Part shown: positions 34,293 to 46,180 of the stretch, piece after piece | Numbering within the stretch: position 1 is the first letter of the stretch | Layout of the letters: every line of letters begins with the position of its first letter | Source of the DNA: Sulfuricella sp. | GTDB taxonomy: Bacteria; Pseudomonadota; Gammaproteobacteria; Burkholderiales; Sulfuricellaceae | Direction: 5' to 3' | DNA length: 64,000 nt | Assembly (NCBI GenBank): GCA_028714315.1 | Contig: JAQTMN010000002.1 | Coordinates: forward strand, 32,045-96,044 | The notes under the pieces: generated by a model | The model's input: the letters and a program-made list of their open reading frames with translations, nothing else | Told to the model about the DNA's origin: nothing | The model's database searches: none | Program-made: the position numbers and the translations under genes

Positions 34293-34565
34293 CTAGTTTA
34301 CAGCATCCTTCAGCGCTTTGCCAGAGCGGAACTTCGGAACCTTCGCCGCCTTGATCTTGATCGTCGCGCCGGTGCGGGGATTGCGGCCATTGCGGGCGGC
34401 GCGCTTGCCAACGTAGAACGTACCAAAACCAACCAGGGTAACCATATCACCCTTTTTCAGGGCGGTTTTGACAGCGCCGATAGCGGAGTCCAGTGCGCGA
34501 CCCGCGGCAGCCTTGGACATATCGGCGGATTTGGCGATTGCATCAATCAACTCGGATTTGTTCAC
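34293..34565 (-). CDS. hupB: DNA-binding protein HU-beta
   Basis: A 90-residue histone-like protein, the normal HU length. It starts at GTG 34565 ([11 protein letters not shown] read as Met) with AAGGGGA six bases upstream. The DNA-binding arm carries [20 protein letters not shown] followed by [20 protein letters not shown]. It binds and bends chromosomal DNA without sequence specificity. It is followed by two tRNA genes and a terminator, suggesting one transcript. A strong sigma70 promoter lies at 34617-34646. Confidence 0.97.
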   Translation of the reverse strand: MNKSELIDAIAKSADMSKAAAGRALDSAIGAVKTALKKGDMVTLVGFGTFYVGKRAARNGRNPRTGATIKIKAAKVPKFRSGKALKDAVN

Positions 34566-34616
34566 GTGTAGTCCCCTTTCTATACGGTTGAGAAACAGGC
34601 GTAGTCCTGCATCCGC

Positions 34617-34646
34617 TTTATAACAAGGCGCAAATCCTTGTGTCAA
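34617..34646 (-). promoter_or_regulatory. hupB promoter
   Basis: On the minus strand TTGACA (34641-34646) and TATAAA (34617-34622) are separated by 18 bases, or 17 if the -10 is read as TTATAA. A near-consensus sigma70 promoter about 50 bases before the hupB start. Confidence 0.75.
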
Positions 34647-34721
34647 GCGGTATTGCGCATTATTAATCGAAATTAATGGCGCCAGATAAGGGTTCCCGGG
34701 CGGCCATCAAATCCGGCCCGT

Positions 34722-34759
34722 AAAAAAGCCGAAGCGGACGGCTGTCGCCCGCTTCGGCT
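34722..34759 (-). terminator. Rho-independent terminator of lon
   Basis: Stem AGCCGAAGCGG/CCGCTTCGGCT (34727-34737 with 34749-34759) followed on the minus strand by TTTTTT. It lies 20 bases beyond the lon stop. Confidence 0.85.
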
Positions 34760-34778
34760 TTCGCTACACGCACAAGGA

Positions 34779-37187
34779 TTAGTGTTTTATTACAGCGGCT
34801 TCCGCGCTTTCCACCGGCGGCATGACGGGGACTGCGGCCGGCTCCGGCAGCGCCTCCGGCTTGCGCTCCAGCGCGTAGCCGAGCACCTCGTCGATCCACT
34901 TGACCGGGTGGATGTCCAGCCGGTTCTTGATGTTTTCCGGAATATCCACCAGATCCTTGACGTTCTCCTGCGGGATCAGCACCGTCTTGATGCCACCGCG
35001 GTGCGCGGCCAGCAGTTTTTCCTTGAGCCCGCCGATTGGCAGCACCTCGCCGCGCAGCGTGATCTCGCCGGTCATCGCCACGTCCGCCCGCACCGGGATG
35101 CTGGTCAGGATGGACACCATCGCGGTGGTAATGGCGATGCCCGCGCTCGGACCGTCTTTCGGCGTGGCGCCTTCCGGCAGGTGCACGTGGATATCGTATT
35201 TCTGGTAAAAATCCTCCGGGATGCCGAGCAGGCGCGAACGGCTACGCACCACGGAAAGCGCCGCCTGGATCGACTCCTGCATCACTTCGCCCAGCTTGCC
35301 GGTGGTGATCATCTTGCCCTTGCCCGGCAGCGCCACTGCCTCGATGGTGAGCAGTTCGCCGCCGACTTCAGTCCAGGCGAGACCCGTCACCTGGCCGACC
35401 TGGTTGTTCTGCTCGGCCACGCCGTAGCTGTAGCGCTGCACCCCGAGATATTTGTCGAGATTGCGTGAAGTTACCGCGATCTTGGCCTTGCCTTTCCGGA
35501 GCAACAGCGCCTTCACCACCTTGCGGCAGATCTTGGCGACTTCCCGCTCCAGGCTGCGCACCCCGGCTTCGCGCGTGTAGTAGCGAACGATGTCGCGCAC
35601 GGCGCTCTCGGCGATGCTGGCCTCTTCCTCCTTCAGGCCGTGCAGCTTCATCTGCTTCGGCAGCAGGTAGCGCATGGCGATGTTGATCTTCTCGTCTTCC
35701 GTATAGCCGGACAGGCGAATCACCTCCATCCGGTCAAGCAACGGGCCGGGGATGTTCATGGTGTTGGCGGTGGCGACGAACATCACGTCGGACAGGTCGT
35801 ATTCAACCTCGACGTAATGATCGACGAAGGTGTGGTTCTGCTCCGGGTCGAGCACTTCCAGTAGCGCCGAGGACGGATCGCCACGAAAATCCATGCCCAT
35901 CTTGTCCACCTCGTCGAGCAGGAACAGCGGGTTGCGCACGCCGACCTTGGTCATCCCCTGCAGCACCTTGCCCGGCATGGAGCCGATGTAGGTGCGGCGA
36001 TGGCCGCGAATCTCGGCCTCGTCGCGCACCCCGCCCAGCGCCATGCGGATGAACTTGCGGTTGGTGGCGCGGGCGATGGACTGGCCGAGCGAGGTCTTGC
36101 CCACGCCGGGCGGCCCGACCAGGCACAGGATCGGCGCTTTCAGCTTGTCCACCCGCTGCTGCACCGCGAGATACTCGACGATGCGTTCCTTGACCTTCTC
36201 CAGCCCGTAATGATCCTTTTCCAGCACCGCTTCGGCCGCCTTGAGATCCTTGCTGATCTTGGTTTTCTTCTTCCACGGCAAGCCGGTGAGCACGTCGATG
36301 AAGTTGCGCACCACCGTGGCCTCTGCCGACATCGGCGACATCAGGCGCAGCTTCTTCAGCTCGGCCTCGGCCTTGGCAAGCGCCTCCTTGGGCATTTGCG
36401 CAGCCTTGATCTTTTTCTCCAGCTCGTCCAGGTCCGAGCCTTCCTCCATCTCGCCCAGTTCCTTCTGGATCGCCTTGACCTGCTCGTTCAGGTAGTACTC
36501 GCGCTGGCTTTTCTCCATCTGGCGCTTGACGCGGCCGCGGATGCGTTTTTCCACCTGGAGGATGTCGATTTCCGCGTCGAGGATGCCGAGCATGTGCTCG
36601 AGGCGCTTGTGCACGCCGAACATTTCCAGGATTTCCTGCTTCTGCTCGATCTTCAGCGGCAGGTGCGCGGCGATGGTGTCGGCCAGCCGGCCGGCCTCGT
36701 CGATGCTGGCCAGCGAAGTCAGGATCTCGGGCGGGATTTTCTTGTTGAGCTTGACGTACTGGTCGAACTGCGCGAACAGGCCGCGCCGCAGCGCCTCGGC
36801 CTCATGCGCCTCGCCCTCCTCCGCTCCGATCAGCTCTGCTTCGGCGGTGAAATGGGTCTTGAGATCGGCAAAACTGACCACCTTGGCGCGCTGGCTGCCT
36901 TCCACCAGCACCTTGACCGTACCGTCCGGCAGCTTGAGCATTTGCAGGATGCTGGCCATGCAGCCGACCTCGTAAAGGTCCTCCGGCACGGGATCGTCCT
37001 TGGCGGCGGATTTCTGCGCCACCAGCATGATGTGCTTGCCGGATTCCATGGCGGCTTCGAGCGCCTTGATGGATTTGGGACGGCCGACGAACAGCGGAAT
37101 CACCATGTGGGGAAACACCACCACGTCGCGCAGCGGCAACAACGGCAGGGTGACGGATTGGTCGGTCGTATCGTTGGGGTTACTCAT
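34779..37187 (-). CDS. lon: ATP-dependent protease Lon
   Basis: An 802-residue cytoplasmic AAA+ serine protease that degrades misfolded and regulatory proteins. LON substrate-binding domain (about 14-205), helical linker, AAA+ module with Walker [10 protein letters not shown] (about 354-362), and C-terminal protease domain with the Ser-Lys dyad in [11 protein letters not shown] and [13 protein letters not shown] 37187 (MSNPND) has GGTGGAG upstream and is preferred to GTG 37196. The last ~25 residues are a Pro/Ala-rich tail. A sigma32-like promoter precedes it. Confidence 0.97.
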   Translation of the reverse strand: MSNPNDTTDQSVTLPLLPLRDVVVFPHMVIPLFVGRPKSIKALEAAMESGKHIMLVAQKSAAKDDPVPEDLYEVGCMASILQMLKLPDGTVKVLVEGSQRAKVVSFADLKTHFTAEAELIGAEEGEAHEAEALRRGLFAQFDQYVKLNKKIPPEILTSLASIDEAGRLADTIAAHLPLKIEQKQEILEMFGVHKRLEHMLGILDAEIDILQVEKRIRGRVKRQMEKSQREYYLNEQVKAIQKELGEMEEGSDLDELEKKIKAAQMPKEALAKAEAELKKLRLMSPMSAEATVVRNFIDVLTGLPWKKKTKISKDLKAAEAVLEKDHYGLEKVKERIVEYLAVQQRVDKLKAPILCLVGPPGVGKTSLGQSIARATNRKFIRMALGGVRDEAEIRGHRRTYIGSMPGKVLQGMTKVGVRNPLFLLDEVDKMGMDFRGDPSSALLEVLDPEQNHTFVDHYVEVEYDLSDVMFVATANTMNIPGPLLDRMEVIRLSGYTEDEKINIAMRYLLPKQMKLHGLKEEEASIAESAVRDIVRYYTREAGVRSLEREVAKICRKVVKALLLRKGKAKIAVTSRNLDKYLGVQRYSYGVAEQNNQVGQVTGLAWTEVGGELLTIEAVALPGKGKMITTGKLGEVMQESIQAALSVVRSRSRLLGIPEDFYQKYDIHVHLPEGATPKDGPSAGIAITTAMVSILTSIPVRADVAMTGEITLRGEVLPIGGLKEKLLAAHRGGIKTVLIPQENVKDLVDIPENIKNRLDIHPVKWIDEVLGYALERKPEALPEPAAVPVMPPVESAEAAVIKH

Positions 37188-37222
37188 GGGCTCCACCTCT
37201 AAAACAGTCTTAGGTCAGAAGG

Positions 37223-37248
37223 TAGGGGCGGCATCGCGACAATTCAAG
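37223..37248 (-). promoter_or_regulatory. Possible sigma32 heat-shock promoter of lon
   Basis: On the minus strand CTTGAA (37243-37248), a 14-base spacer and CCCCTA (37223-37228) match the heat-shock consensus (CTTGAA-N13-15-CCCCAT) closely. lon is a classical sigma32 target. Confidence 0.55.
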
Positions 37249-37332
37249 CAATGCCGGAAAAATTCGGGGTGCCGCGCACGGCGGTCGAACGCGCCGCCGC
37301 TGGGGAAGCGGCGGCGTAACGGGCGGGATGCG

Positions 37333-38598
<1,266 letters not shown>

Positions 38599-38635
38599 TT
38601 TCAGTCTTCCTAAGTTGTTGGGCCAATAACATTAA

Positions 38636-38692
38636 GACTCGCGAAGCGAGCTCTTCGTCCCCCTCTCCCGCGAGCGGGAGAGGGCTAGGGGT
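38636..38692 (-). repeat. CTCTCCCGC / CTCGCTTCGCGAG repeat, copy between clpP and clpX
   Basis: A perfect hairpin CCCTCTCCCGC-GA-GCGGGAGAGGG (38661-38684) sits next to GACTCGCGAAGCGAGCTCTT. Read on the minus strand it has the same order as the copies at 46181-46245 and 48230-48290. Confidence 0.7.
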
Positions 38693-38748
38693 GAGGGGGT
38701 CATGGCACGCTGCCGTTTCATGATTTTGGGGGCGGTGCGCCATGACCG

Positions 38749-39374
<626 letters not shown>

Positions 39375-39378
<4 letters not shown>

Positions 39379-40691
39379 TTAGCATTCCCCATCATTTCGT
39401 CGAAATCGACCGTGACGTCGGCCACCTTGGCATGCTCCAGCGCCCACGCCACCACGTTGTCTTCCATTACCAAAGATTCGACTTCGGCCAGGCGGTTCGG
39501 TTCCGAGTAATACCAGGCGACGACCTGGCCGGGTTGTTCGTAGCTCTCGGCGAATTCATCCACCAGGGCGCGCACCTGTTCGGGCTTGGCCTGCAGCTGG
39601 TTCACGCTGACCAGCTCAGCCAGGATCAGGCCGAGGCTGACGCGACGGCGCGCCTGATCCTCGAACAAATGGGCCGGGAACGAAATATCGCCCACGTTCA
39701 TGCCGCGAGCCCGCATATCTTCACCGGCGCGCTGGCGCAGGTTGTCGATCTCCATTTCGACCAGCGCCTTGGGCAGCTCCAGCGGCGTGGCGTCGAGCAG
39801 GGCCTGCATCACGTGCTCCTTGACCCGGCCGCTGACGCGCTTCTTCACTTCGCGCTCCAGGTTGGCCTTGATCTCGCCGCGCATCTTGTCCAGGCTGCCG
39901 TCCTCGACGCCCAGGGAGCGCGCGAAATCGGCATCGACTTCCGGCAGCTTCGGCGCCGCCACCTGGTTCAGCGTGACCGCGAAGGTCACCGTTTTGCCGG
40001 CCAGTTCCTTGGCATGATAATCGTCGGGAAAGGTTAACTCAAACGTTTTGCTCTCGCCGGCCTTCATGCCGACGAGCGGCCCTTCGAAATCCTTCAGTGT
40101 CCGGCCCTCGCCCAGCACCAGCCGGTAGCCCTGCGCCTGGCCGCCCTGGAATTCCTCGCCATCCAGCGTGCCGCGGTAATCGATGGTCACCTGATCGGCA
40201 TCGGCGGCGGGCCGTTCCACCGGCTCGTAGCCGACGCGCTGCTTGCGCAGGATCTCGATGGTCTTGTCCACTTCCGCATCGCCCACCGTCACTTGCGGGC
40301 GCTCGATGGTCGTGGCGCCGATGCCGCCCACGGCAACTTCCGGGTACACCTCGAAAGTCGCGATGAATTCCAGATCGGCGGATTCACCTTCAGCCGGCTT
40401 GGCTTCGATCCGCGGATAGCCAGCCACCCTCAGGTTCTGCGCCCGGACCGCTTCGGCGAAGTTCTTCTGCACCGATTCGCCCAGCACTTCCTGGCGGACC
40501 TGGCCGCTATATTGCTGCGCCACCATTTTCATCGGCACCTTGCCGGGACGGAAACCGTCCATCTTGACCGTACGCGACAGCCGCTTCAGCCTGTTCCCCA
40601 CTTCCGCTTCCATGCCTGCGAGCGATACCGCCAGGTTGAGCGTCCGTTCCAGTTGGCTGGCGTTTCCAGCAATTCCCGCAGTCGTTTCCAT
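39375..40691 (-). CDS. tig: Trigger factor
   Basis: A 438-residue ribosome-associated chaperone and prolyl isomerase. The N-terminal ribosome-binding domain contains the signature [12 protein letters not shown] (about 47-58), the FKBP-like PPIase domain covers about 150-245 ([16 protein letters not shown] ... [15 protein letters not shown]), and the helical C-terminal chaperone domain follows. Full length. It heads the tig-clpP-clpX-lon cluster just after tRNA-Leu. Confidence 0.97.
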
Positions 40692-40720
40692 TTCCGTTCC
40701 CCAATTTAAAGTCTGTCAGC

Positions 40721-40805
40721 TGGTGCGAAAGGGGGGACTCGAACCCCCACGCCGTAAAGCGCTGGAACCTAAATCCAGTGCGTCTACCAATTCCGCCACT
40801 TTCGC
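40721..40805 (-). tRNA. tRNA-Leu (TAG)
   Basis: An 85-nt class II tRNA starting GCGAAAGTGGCGGAATTGGT with a long variable arm and encoded CCA. The anticodon loop GATTTAGGT gives anticodon TAG. Located upstream of tig on the same strand, divergent from hpnC. Confidence 0.96.
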
Positions 40806-40887
40806 CAAAACTGTTAGTGTAATATATTCAACGCCCGGCGTCAGCCTCCCGCTTCGCTTTGCGGGCATCATCCGGCCTGGAACCCCG

Positions 40888-41700
40888 ATGTCTAAACACT
40901 ATGAAAATTTTCCGGTAGCCTCGATCCTGCTGCCCGCCAGGCTGCGCCATCCGGTCGGCGTCATTTACGCCTTCGCCCGCGCGGCGGACGACTTCGCCGA
41001 CGAGGGCGACGTTAGTGACGACGCGCGCCTGGCGCTGCTCGGCGGCTTTCGCGCCGAGCTCGACCGGATTGCCGCCGGAGCGCCGCCGCAAACGCCGCTG
41101 TTCCACGAACTGGCGGAAGTCGTGGGCCGCTACCAACTGCCGCTACAGCCGTTTTACGACCTGCTCGACGCCTTTTCGCAGGACGTCGTCAGGAAGCGCT
41201 ACGCCCACTTCGGCGAGGTGATGGATTACTGCCGCCGCTCCGCCAACCCGGTCGGCCTGCTCCTGCTCCACCTCTATGGCGCGGCGACCGAGCGCAACAT
41301 CGGCTATTCCAACGCCATCTGCTCCAGCCTGCAGCTGATCAATTTCCTGCAGGACATCGCCATCGACTATCACGACAAGGGGCGGATTTACCTGCCCCAG
41401 GACGAGATGGCCAAATACCGCATCACCGAAACGCAAATCGCACGCGGCGCCAATTTCGGCCAATGGCAGCCGTTCATGCACTTCCAGATCGAACGCGCGC
41501 GCAAGCTGCTGCAGGCCGGCGCGCCGCTGGGCAAGGTGCTGCGCGGCCGGATCGGCCTGGAAATGCGCATGATCGTCATGGGCGGCGAAGCCATCCTGCG
41601 CAAGCTGCACAAATCGGGCGGCGACATTTTTCAGGACCGGCCGGTGCTCAAGGCCGGCGATTGGGTTTTCATGCTCTACCGCGCGCTGCGCGCGAAATAA
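40888..41700 (+). CDS. hpnC: Squalene/hydroxysqualene synthase HpnC
   Basis: A 270-residue prenyl synthase of the hopanoid pathway. In the HpnCDE route it converts presqualene diphosphate to hydroxysqualene. The two Asp-rich motifs are AADDFADEGD (about 31-40) and FLQDIAIDYHDKGRIYLP (about 153-170). The start ATG 40888 (MSKHYENF) is typical; the upstream open frame overlaps tRNA-Leu. It leads the hpnC-hpnD-hpnE cluster. No hopene cyclase is in the window. Confidence 0.92.
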   Translation: MSKHYENFPVASILLPARLRHPVGVIYAFARAADDFADEGDVSDDARLALLGGFRAELDRIAAGAPPQTPLFHELAEVVGRYQLPLQPFYDLLDAFSQDVVRKRYAHFGEVMDYCRRSANPVGLLLLHLYGAATERNIGYSNAICSSLQLINFLQDIAIDYHDKGRIYLPQDEMAKYRITETQIARGANFGQWQPFMHFQIERARKLLQAGAPLGKVLRGRIGLEMRMIVMGGEAILRKLHKSGGDIFQDRPVLKAGDWVFMLYRALRAK

Positions 41701-41710
41701 GGAAAATTTT

Positions 41711-42544
41711 TTGACCCCGGATCAATACTGCCAGGAAAAAGCCGCCAAAAGCGGTTCCAGCTTCTACTACAGCTTCATGTTCCTGCCGCCGCCCCGGCGC
41801 CGCGCGATCGTCGCCCTCTATGCCTTCTGCCGCGAGGTGGACGACGTGGTCGACGAATGCACCGATGTAGCCGTCGCGCACGCCAAGCTCGCGTGGTGGC
41901 GCAGCGAAGTCGCCAACCTCTATGCCGGCCGGCCCGAGCATCCGGTCGGTCAGGCGCTGGCGCCGCTGGTCGGAGAATACGGTCTGCCCGCCGCGGAACT
42001 GGAGGAAATCATCGCCGGCATGGAAATGGATCTTTCCTATAACCGCTACGCCGACTTCGACCAGTTGCAGCTGTATTGCCACCGCGTCGCCGGCGTGGTC
42101 GGCCAGCTGTCGGCCCGGATATTCGGCTATGACGACGCGCGCACCGAACAATACGCGCACGATCTCGGCCTGGCCTTCCAGCTCACCAACATCATCCGCG
42201 ATGTCGGCGAAGACGCGCGGCGCAACCGCATCTACCTGCCGCTGGACGAACTGGCGCAATTCGGCGTCAGCGAAGCCGACATCCTGCAGGGCCGGGAAAC
42301 GGAAAACCTCACCCGCTTGATGGCGTTCCAGGCCGAACGCGCGAACCAGTATTACGCGCGGGCATTCGCCGCCCTGCCGCCGGCCGACCGCAAAAGCCAG
42401 CGCGCCGGCCTGATCATGGCGGCGATTTACCGCACCGTGCTGGACGAAGTCGGCCGCGACGGCTATCGCGTGCTGAGCCGGCGCGTTTCGCTGACCCCGA
42501 TCAGAAAACTGTGGATCGCCTTCAAAACCGCGCTGCGCGAATGA
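41711..42544 (+). CDS. hpnD: Presqualene diphosphate synthase HpnD
   Basis: A 277-residue enzyme that condenses two farnesyl diphosphates to presqualene diphosphate. The motifs CREVDDVVDEC (about 39-49) and LTNIIRDVGEDARRNRIYLP (about 158-177) are the two metal-binding regions. It starts at TTG 41711 with AAGGAAAA upstream, ten bases after hpnC, and its stop overlaps the hpnE start (ATGA at 42541). Confidence 0.93.
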   Translation: MTPDQYCQEKAAKSGSSFYYSFMFLPPPRRRAIVALYAFCREVDDVVDECTDVAVAHAKLAWWRSEVANLYAGRPEHPVGQALAPLVGEYGLPAAELEEIIAGMEMDLSYNRYADFDQLQLYCHRVAGVVGQLSARIFGYDDARTEQYAHDLGLAFQLTNIIRDVGEDARRNRIYLPLDELAQFGVSEADILQGRETENLTRLMAFQAERANQYYARAFAALPPADRKSQRAGLIMAAIYRTVLDEVGRDGYRVLSRRVSLTPIRKLWIAFKTALRE

Positions 42545-43827
42545 ACGTCGCGGTCATCGGAGCCGGCTATGCCGGCCTGGCGGCGGCGGTGGAACTGGCC
42601 GCGCAAGGCGTTCCGGTCAGCGTGTTCGAAGCCGCCAGACAACTGGGCGGGCGGGCCAGGCGGGTGGACCATCGCGGGCTCGCGCTGGACAACGGCCAGC
42701 ACATCTTCCTCGGCGCCTACCGCGAGACGCTGCGCCTGATGCGCCAAGCCGGCGCCGACCCCGAAGCGCTGCTGCTGAGGCTGCCGTTGCAGCTCGCCAT
42801 TCCCGGCCGCTTCAGCCTCCGGGCACCACGTCTGCCCGCCCCGCTGCATCTGGCGCTGGGCCTGATCGCGGCGCGCGGCCTGAGCCTGGGCCAGCGCTTT
42901 GCCGCCGTGCGCTTCATGAGCGCGATGCGCCGGCGGGATTTTCGCCTGGCGCGCGACACCAGCGCCGCCGCGCTGCTGGAGGAATACGGCCAGACCGGCA
43001 ACCTGCGGCTGTTCCTGTGGGAGCCGCTGTGCGTCGCTTCGCTCAACACCCCGCTCGCCGCCGCCTCGGCCCAAGTCTTCCTCAACGTGCTGCGCGACGG
43101 CCTGGCCGGCAGCCGGGCGGACAGCGACCTGCTGCTGCCGCTGGCGGACCTGACCGAATTGTTCCCCACCGATGCGGCGGCTTACCTGGAGCGCCGCGGC
43201 GGCAGCGTCGCGCTGTCGCGGCCGGTGCGCTCGGTGCGGGCCGACGCGAATGGTTTCACCCTGGAAACGGATCAGGGAAGCGCCCGCTTCGACCGCGTCG
43301 TCTGCGCGGTGCCGCCGCAGCGCCTGGCCGCGCTCACCGCCGGGCTGCCGCAGCTGGCGGCCGCGGCGGCGCAGGTAGCCCGCTTCGGCTACCAGCCGAT
43401 CTATACCGTGTTCCTGCAATATCCGGCGGCCACCCGCCTGCCCCAGCCGATGATCGGCCTGTGCGGCGGCGTCGCACAGTGGCTGTTCGACCACGGCCAG
43501 ATGGGCCGGGCCGCCGGCCTGATCTGCGCCGTGATCAGCGCCGAAGGCCCGCACCAGGGGCTCGGCCAGGACGAACTGGCACGGCGGGTGGACGACGAAC
43601 TGCGCGCGGCTCTGCCAAGCCTGCCGCCGCCGCTGTGGCACAAGGTGATCGCGGAAAAGCGCGCCACCTTCTCCTGCACGCCCGATCTGGAACGCCCAGA
43701 TCAAGCCACGCCCCTCGCTGGCTTTTACCTTGCCGGCGACTATACCGCCGGCGACTACCCCGCCACGCTCGAAGGCGCGGTCAGAAGTGGGGTAAAATGC
43801 GCAAAACTTATCCTGGAAAAGCCATGA
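42541..43827 (+). CDS. hpnE: Hydroxysqualene dehydroxylase HpnE
   Basis: A 428-residue FAD-dependent amine-oxidase-like enzyme that reduces hydroxysqualene to squalene. The N-terminal dinucleotide-binding motif is VAVIGAGYAGLAAAVELA (about 3-20) with Glu at the end of the second strand (VFEAARQLGGRAR). The C-terminal FAD motif is FYLAGDYTAGDYPATLEGAV. Full length. Coupled to hpnD upstream and to an SDR gene downstream (ATGA at 43824). Confidence 0.92.
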   Translation: MNVAVIGAGYAGLAAAVELAAQGVPVSVFEAARQLGGRARRVDHRGLALDNGQHIFLGAYRETLRLMRQAGADPEALLLRLPLQLAIPGRFSLRAPRLPAPLHLALGLIAARGLSLGQRFAAVRFMSAMRRRDFRLARDTSAAALLEEYGQTGNLRLFLWEPLCVASLNTPLAAASAQVFLNVLRDGLAGSRADSDLLLPLADLTELFPTDAAAYLERRGGSVALSRPVRSVRADANGFTLETDQGSARFDRVVCAVPPQRLAALTAGLPQLAAAAAQVARFGYQPIYTVFLQYPAATRLPQPMIGLCGGVAQWLFDHGQMGRAAGLICAVISAEGPHQGLGQDELARRVDDELRAALPSLPPPLWHKVIAEKRATFSCTPDLERPDQATPLAGFYLAGDYTAGDYPATLEGAVRSGVKCAKLILEKP

Positions 43828-44570
43828 AAAACTATCAAGCTCCGCAAGACCTGCTCAAGGACCGCGTCATTCTCGTCACCGGCGCGGGCCAGGGAATAGG
43901 CAAGACCGCCGCCCTCACCTTCGCCGCCCATGGCGCCACCGTGATCCTGCACGGCCGCTCGGTGAAAAAGCTGGAGGCGGTGTACGACGAGATCGAGGCG
44001 GCGGGGCATCCGCAAGCGGCGATTTTCCCGCTCGACCTGAACAAGGCGGAAGACAAGGATTTCGCGGCGATGGCCGCCGGCATCGGCGAGCAGCTGGGGC
44101 GGCTCGACGGCATCCTGCACAATGCCGCCAAGATGGACCGGCCGCAGCCGCTGGAAGACCAGCCGCTGGAGCAGTGGCTGCAACTCCTGCGCGTCAACCT
44201 GGCCGCGCCCTTCGCGCTGACCCGCGCCTGCCTGCCGCTGCTGAAAAAGGCGCCGGATGCGTCGATCGTGATGACCTCGGAAACCCACGGCCACAATCCC
44301 AGCGCTTTCTGGGGCGGCTTCGCGGTCGCCAAGAGCGGCGTGGAAACACTGGTGAACATCTGGGCGCAGGAACTGGCCATCCATCCCAACGTGCGCATCA
44401 ACGCGGTCGTCCCCGGCCCGGTGCAATCGCCGCAACGCAGCCGCACCCACCCCGGCGAACGCAAGGACAGCCTGCCCGTGGCGGAAACGCTGATGCCGCT
44501 CTATCTTTATCTGATGGGGCCGGACAGCCGCGGCAGCAGCGGCCGGATCGTCGAGGCCGCAACGGGTTAA
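43824..44570 (+). CDS. YciK-like short-chain dehydrogenase with Tyr-to-Phe active site
   Basis: A 248-residue Rossmann-fold SDR. The NAD(P) motif is VTGAGQGIGKT (about 19-29), with HNAAKMD and RVNLAAPFALT as expected. In the active site the YxxxK motif reads FAVAK (Phe166, Lys170), so the catalytic tyrosine is replaced; Ser is present in VMTSETHGHNPS. E. coli YciK-type proteins have the same WGAYAxSK surroundings. It is coupled to hpnE, so a link to hopanoid or lipid metabolism is possible, but activity is doubtful. Confidence 0.8.
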   Translation: MKNYQAPQDLLKDRVILVTGAGQGIGKTAALTFAAHGATVILHGRSVKKLEAVYDEIEAAGHPQAAIFPLDLNKAEDKDFAAMAAGIGEQLGRLDGILHNAAKMDRPQPLEDQPLEQWLQLLRVNLAAPFALTRACLPLLKKAPDASIVMTSETHGHNPSAFWGGFAVAKSGVETLVNIWAQELAIHPNVRINAVVPGPVQSPQRSRTHPGERKDSLPVAETLMPLYLYLMGPDSRGSSGRIVEAATG

Positions 44571-44584
44571 CGGAGCCTATTTCC

Positions 44585-44656
44585 AGCCGCAAAAAGGCAC
44601 AAAAAGCGCAAAAGGAATCTGCTTCTACCCGTGCTTTTTTTGTACCTCTTTGCAGG
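44585..44656. repeat. Diverged GCAAAAAGGCACAAAA palindrome
   Basis: GCCGCAAAAAGGCACAAAAA on the left and TTTTTTGTACCTCTTTGC on the right are imperfect reverse complements, and both resemble the element at 23946-24012. It again lies between convergent genes (SDR and FHA) and probably serves as a bidirectional terminator. Confidence 0.55.
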
Positions 44657-44657
44657 A

Positions 44658-45350
44658 TTATTTCAGGAAAAACTCCAGCTTTTCCTGCCCGACTTCGATC
44701 AAGTCCCCGTCCTGCAACGCCTGAAGTCCCTCGCCGATTGCCTGGCCGTTGACTCGCGCCGATTTGTTCCCTTCCACATGGGCGATGAAGTAGCCCTGCG
44801 GCCGCCGCATGATCACGGCGGTTTGCTGGCCGGCCGTGCCGAAGGTTTTTAGCGGCTGTTCCAGTTCGATTTCATTTTCGGCGAATTTGCCGTGAAGGTC
44901 CCTGACCCCGCCCAGGGGGAAGCCTGCACGGCGCGACGGTCGCGCAGTCGGCACCGGCGCATGGCTGCGCCCCGTTTTTCCGGCGGCATCGCGCGGGATG
45001 CCGATCTCCAGCTCGGACGTATTGATCATCAGCGTGCGGTCGAAATCCATCTCCGGGTTGGCTTTGACGTTGATGTATTTGACCTGGTAAGCATCGAGGC
45101 CGATCACGTCGCCGTTTTGCAGGATGTGCCGGCCGACGCGGGTGCCGTTGACGGTGGAACCGTTGGTGCTGCCGAGATCCTCGAAAATATGGTCGTTGCC
45201 CACGGCCTGGATCACCGCGTGCTCCTTGCTCACGCCCGGACTGTCGAGCTGGATGTCGTTGCCCGTTCTACGCCCGATAGCGATGCGCGCCTGGTCGATA
45301 AAGTGATTGCCGACCACCGCGCCGTTCAGAGTCACCACCAGTTTTGCCAT
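44658..45350 (-). CDS. Double FHA-domain protein
   Basis: A 230-residue cytoplasmic phosphothreonine-binding protein. The N-terminal FHA domain (about 5-90) has the full binding signature: IAIGRRTGNDIQL, SKEHAVIQ and EDLGSTNGSTVNG. A linker with TLMINTSELE (a possible phosphothreonine site) leads to a degenerate second FHA-like domain (about 150-230). It is adjacent to a PP2C phosphatase and a Ser/Thr kinase, so it is the likely reader of that kinase's mark. Confidence 0.85.
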   Translation of the reverse strand: MAKLVVTLNGAVVGNHFIDQARIAIGRRTGNDIQLDSPGVSKEHAVIQAVGNDHIFEDLGSTNGSTVNGTRVGRHILQNGDVIGLDAYQVKYINVKANPEMDFDRTLMINTSELEIGIPRDAAGKTGRSHAPVPTARPSRRAGFPLGGVRDLHGKFAENEIELEQPLKTFGTAGQQTAVIMRRPQGYFIAHVEGNKSARVNGQAIGEGLQALQDGDLIEVGQEKLEFFLK

Positions 45351-45354
45351 TTAC

Positions 45355-46143
45355 CTACCCCCTCAGCCAGCCGAACAGCCGGTCGAACAAACCGCGCCGG
45401 GCGGGGAATGCCCGCACCCTGGCCAGCACCACGGAAACATTATCATGCCCGCCGTTATCATTAGCCATTTGCACCAGCAGCCTCGCCGCCAATGGCAGAT
45501 TGGCCTTCAATTCGCACAGGGCGAGCTGGATGTCGGCGTCTTCGACCATATTGTTCAAGCCGTCGGAACAGAGCAGGTAGATGTCGCCCGGCAGCACGTC
45601 GTCTTCACGCAGGTCCACTTCAACGGCCTCTTTCTTGCCGAGCGCGCGCGTCAGAAGATTGCGATTGTGGGAACCCCAGGCCTGCTCCGCGTCGATCACC
45701 CCGGCTTCGACCTGATCGCGGAGCAGCGAATGGTCCAGCGTCAGCTGCTCGAGCCGGTCGTAGCGCAGGCGGTAAAGGCGCGAATCGCCGACATGGGCCA
45801 CGGCGATGCGGTCGTCGTGAAACAGGGCCAGGGTCAGCGTGGTGCCCATGCCCTGATACTGCGAATTCTTCTGCGCCATCTTCAGGACCGCCCGGTTGGC
45901 TTTTTCGGCCGCCTCCTTCGCCACCTGGCCCGGCGTCGCCCCCGCCAGCCCCGTTTTCACGACTTCCGCGGCCACCGAAGCCGCCATGGCGCTGGCGACG
46001 TCCCCGGCCAGATAACCGCCCATGCCATCGGCCAAAATCATGGCGCCAATTTCGCGGTCGATGGCGATGCTGTCCTCGTTGAATTTGCGCACCATGCCGG
46101 CGTCCGTGGCGCCGGCGAATTCCAACATGCTCTGCGCTGTCAT
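45355..46143 (-). CDS. PP2C-family protein phosphatase (Stp/PppA-like)
   Basis: A 262-residue PPM-type Ser/Thr phosphatase. Metal-binding motifs are intact: GMVRKFNEDS, LADGMGGYLAG, GMGTTLTLAL, AHVGDSRLYRLR, LCSDGLNNMVED and GGHDNVSVVLAR. It should dephosphorylate targets of the kinase at 46432. Only four bases separate its stop from the FHA start, so the two form an operon. Met5 (46131) is an alternative start. Confidence 0.92.
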   Translation of the reverse strand: MTAQSMLEFAGATDAGMVRKFNEDSIAIDREIGAMILADGMGGYLAGDVASAMAASVAAEVVKTGLAGATPGQVAKEAAEKANRAVLKMAQKNSQYQGMGTTLTLALFHDDRIAVAHVGDSRLYRLRYDRLEQLTLDHSLLRDQVEAGVIDAEQAWGSHNRNLLTRALGKKEAVEVDLREDDVLPGDIYLLCSDGLNNMVEDADIQLALCELKANLPLAARLLVQMANDNGGHDNVSVVLARVRAFPARRGLFDRLFGWLRG

Positions 46144-46180
46144 GCGTTCCCTCTCCCCAACTGGATGCCGTTCCCCTCTC

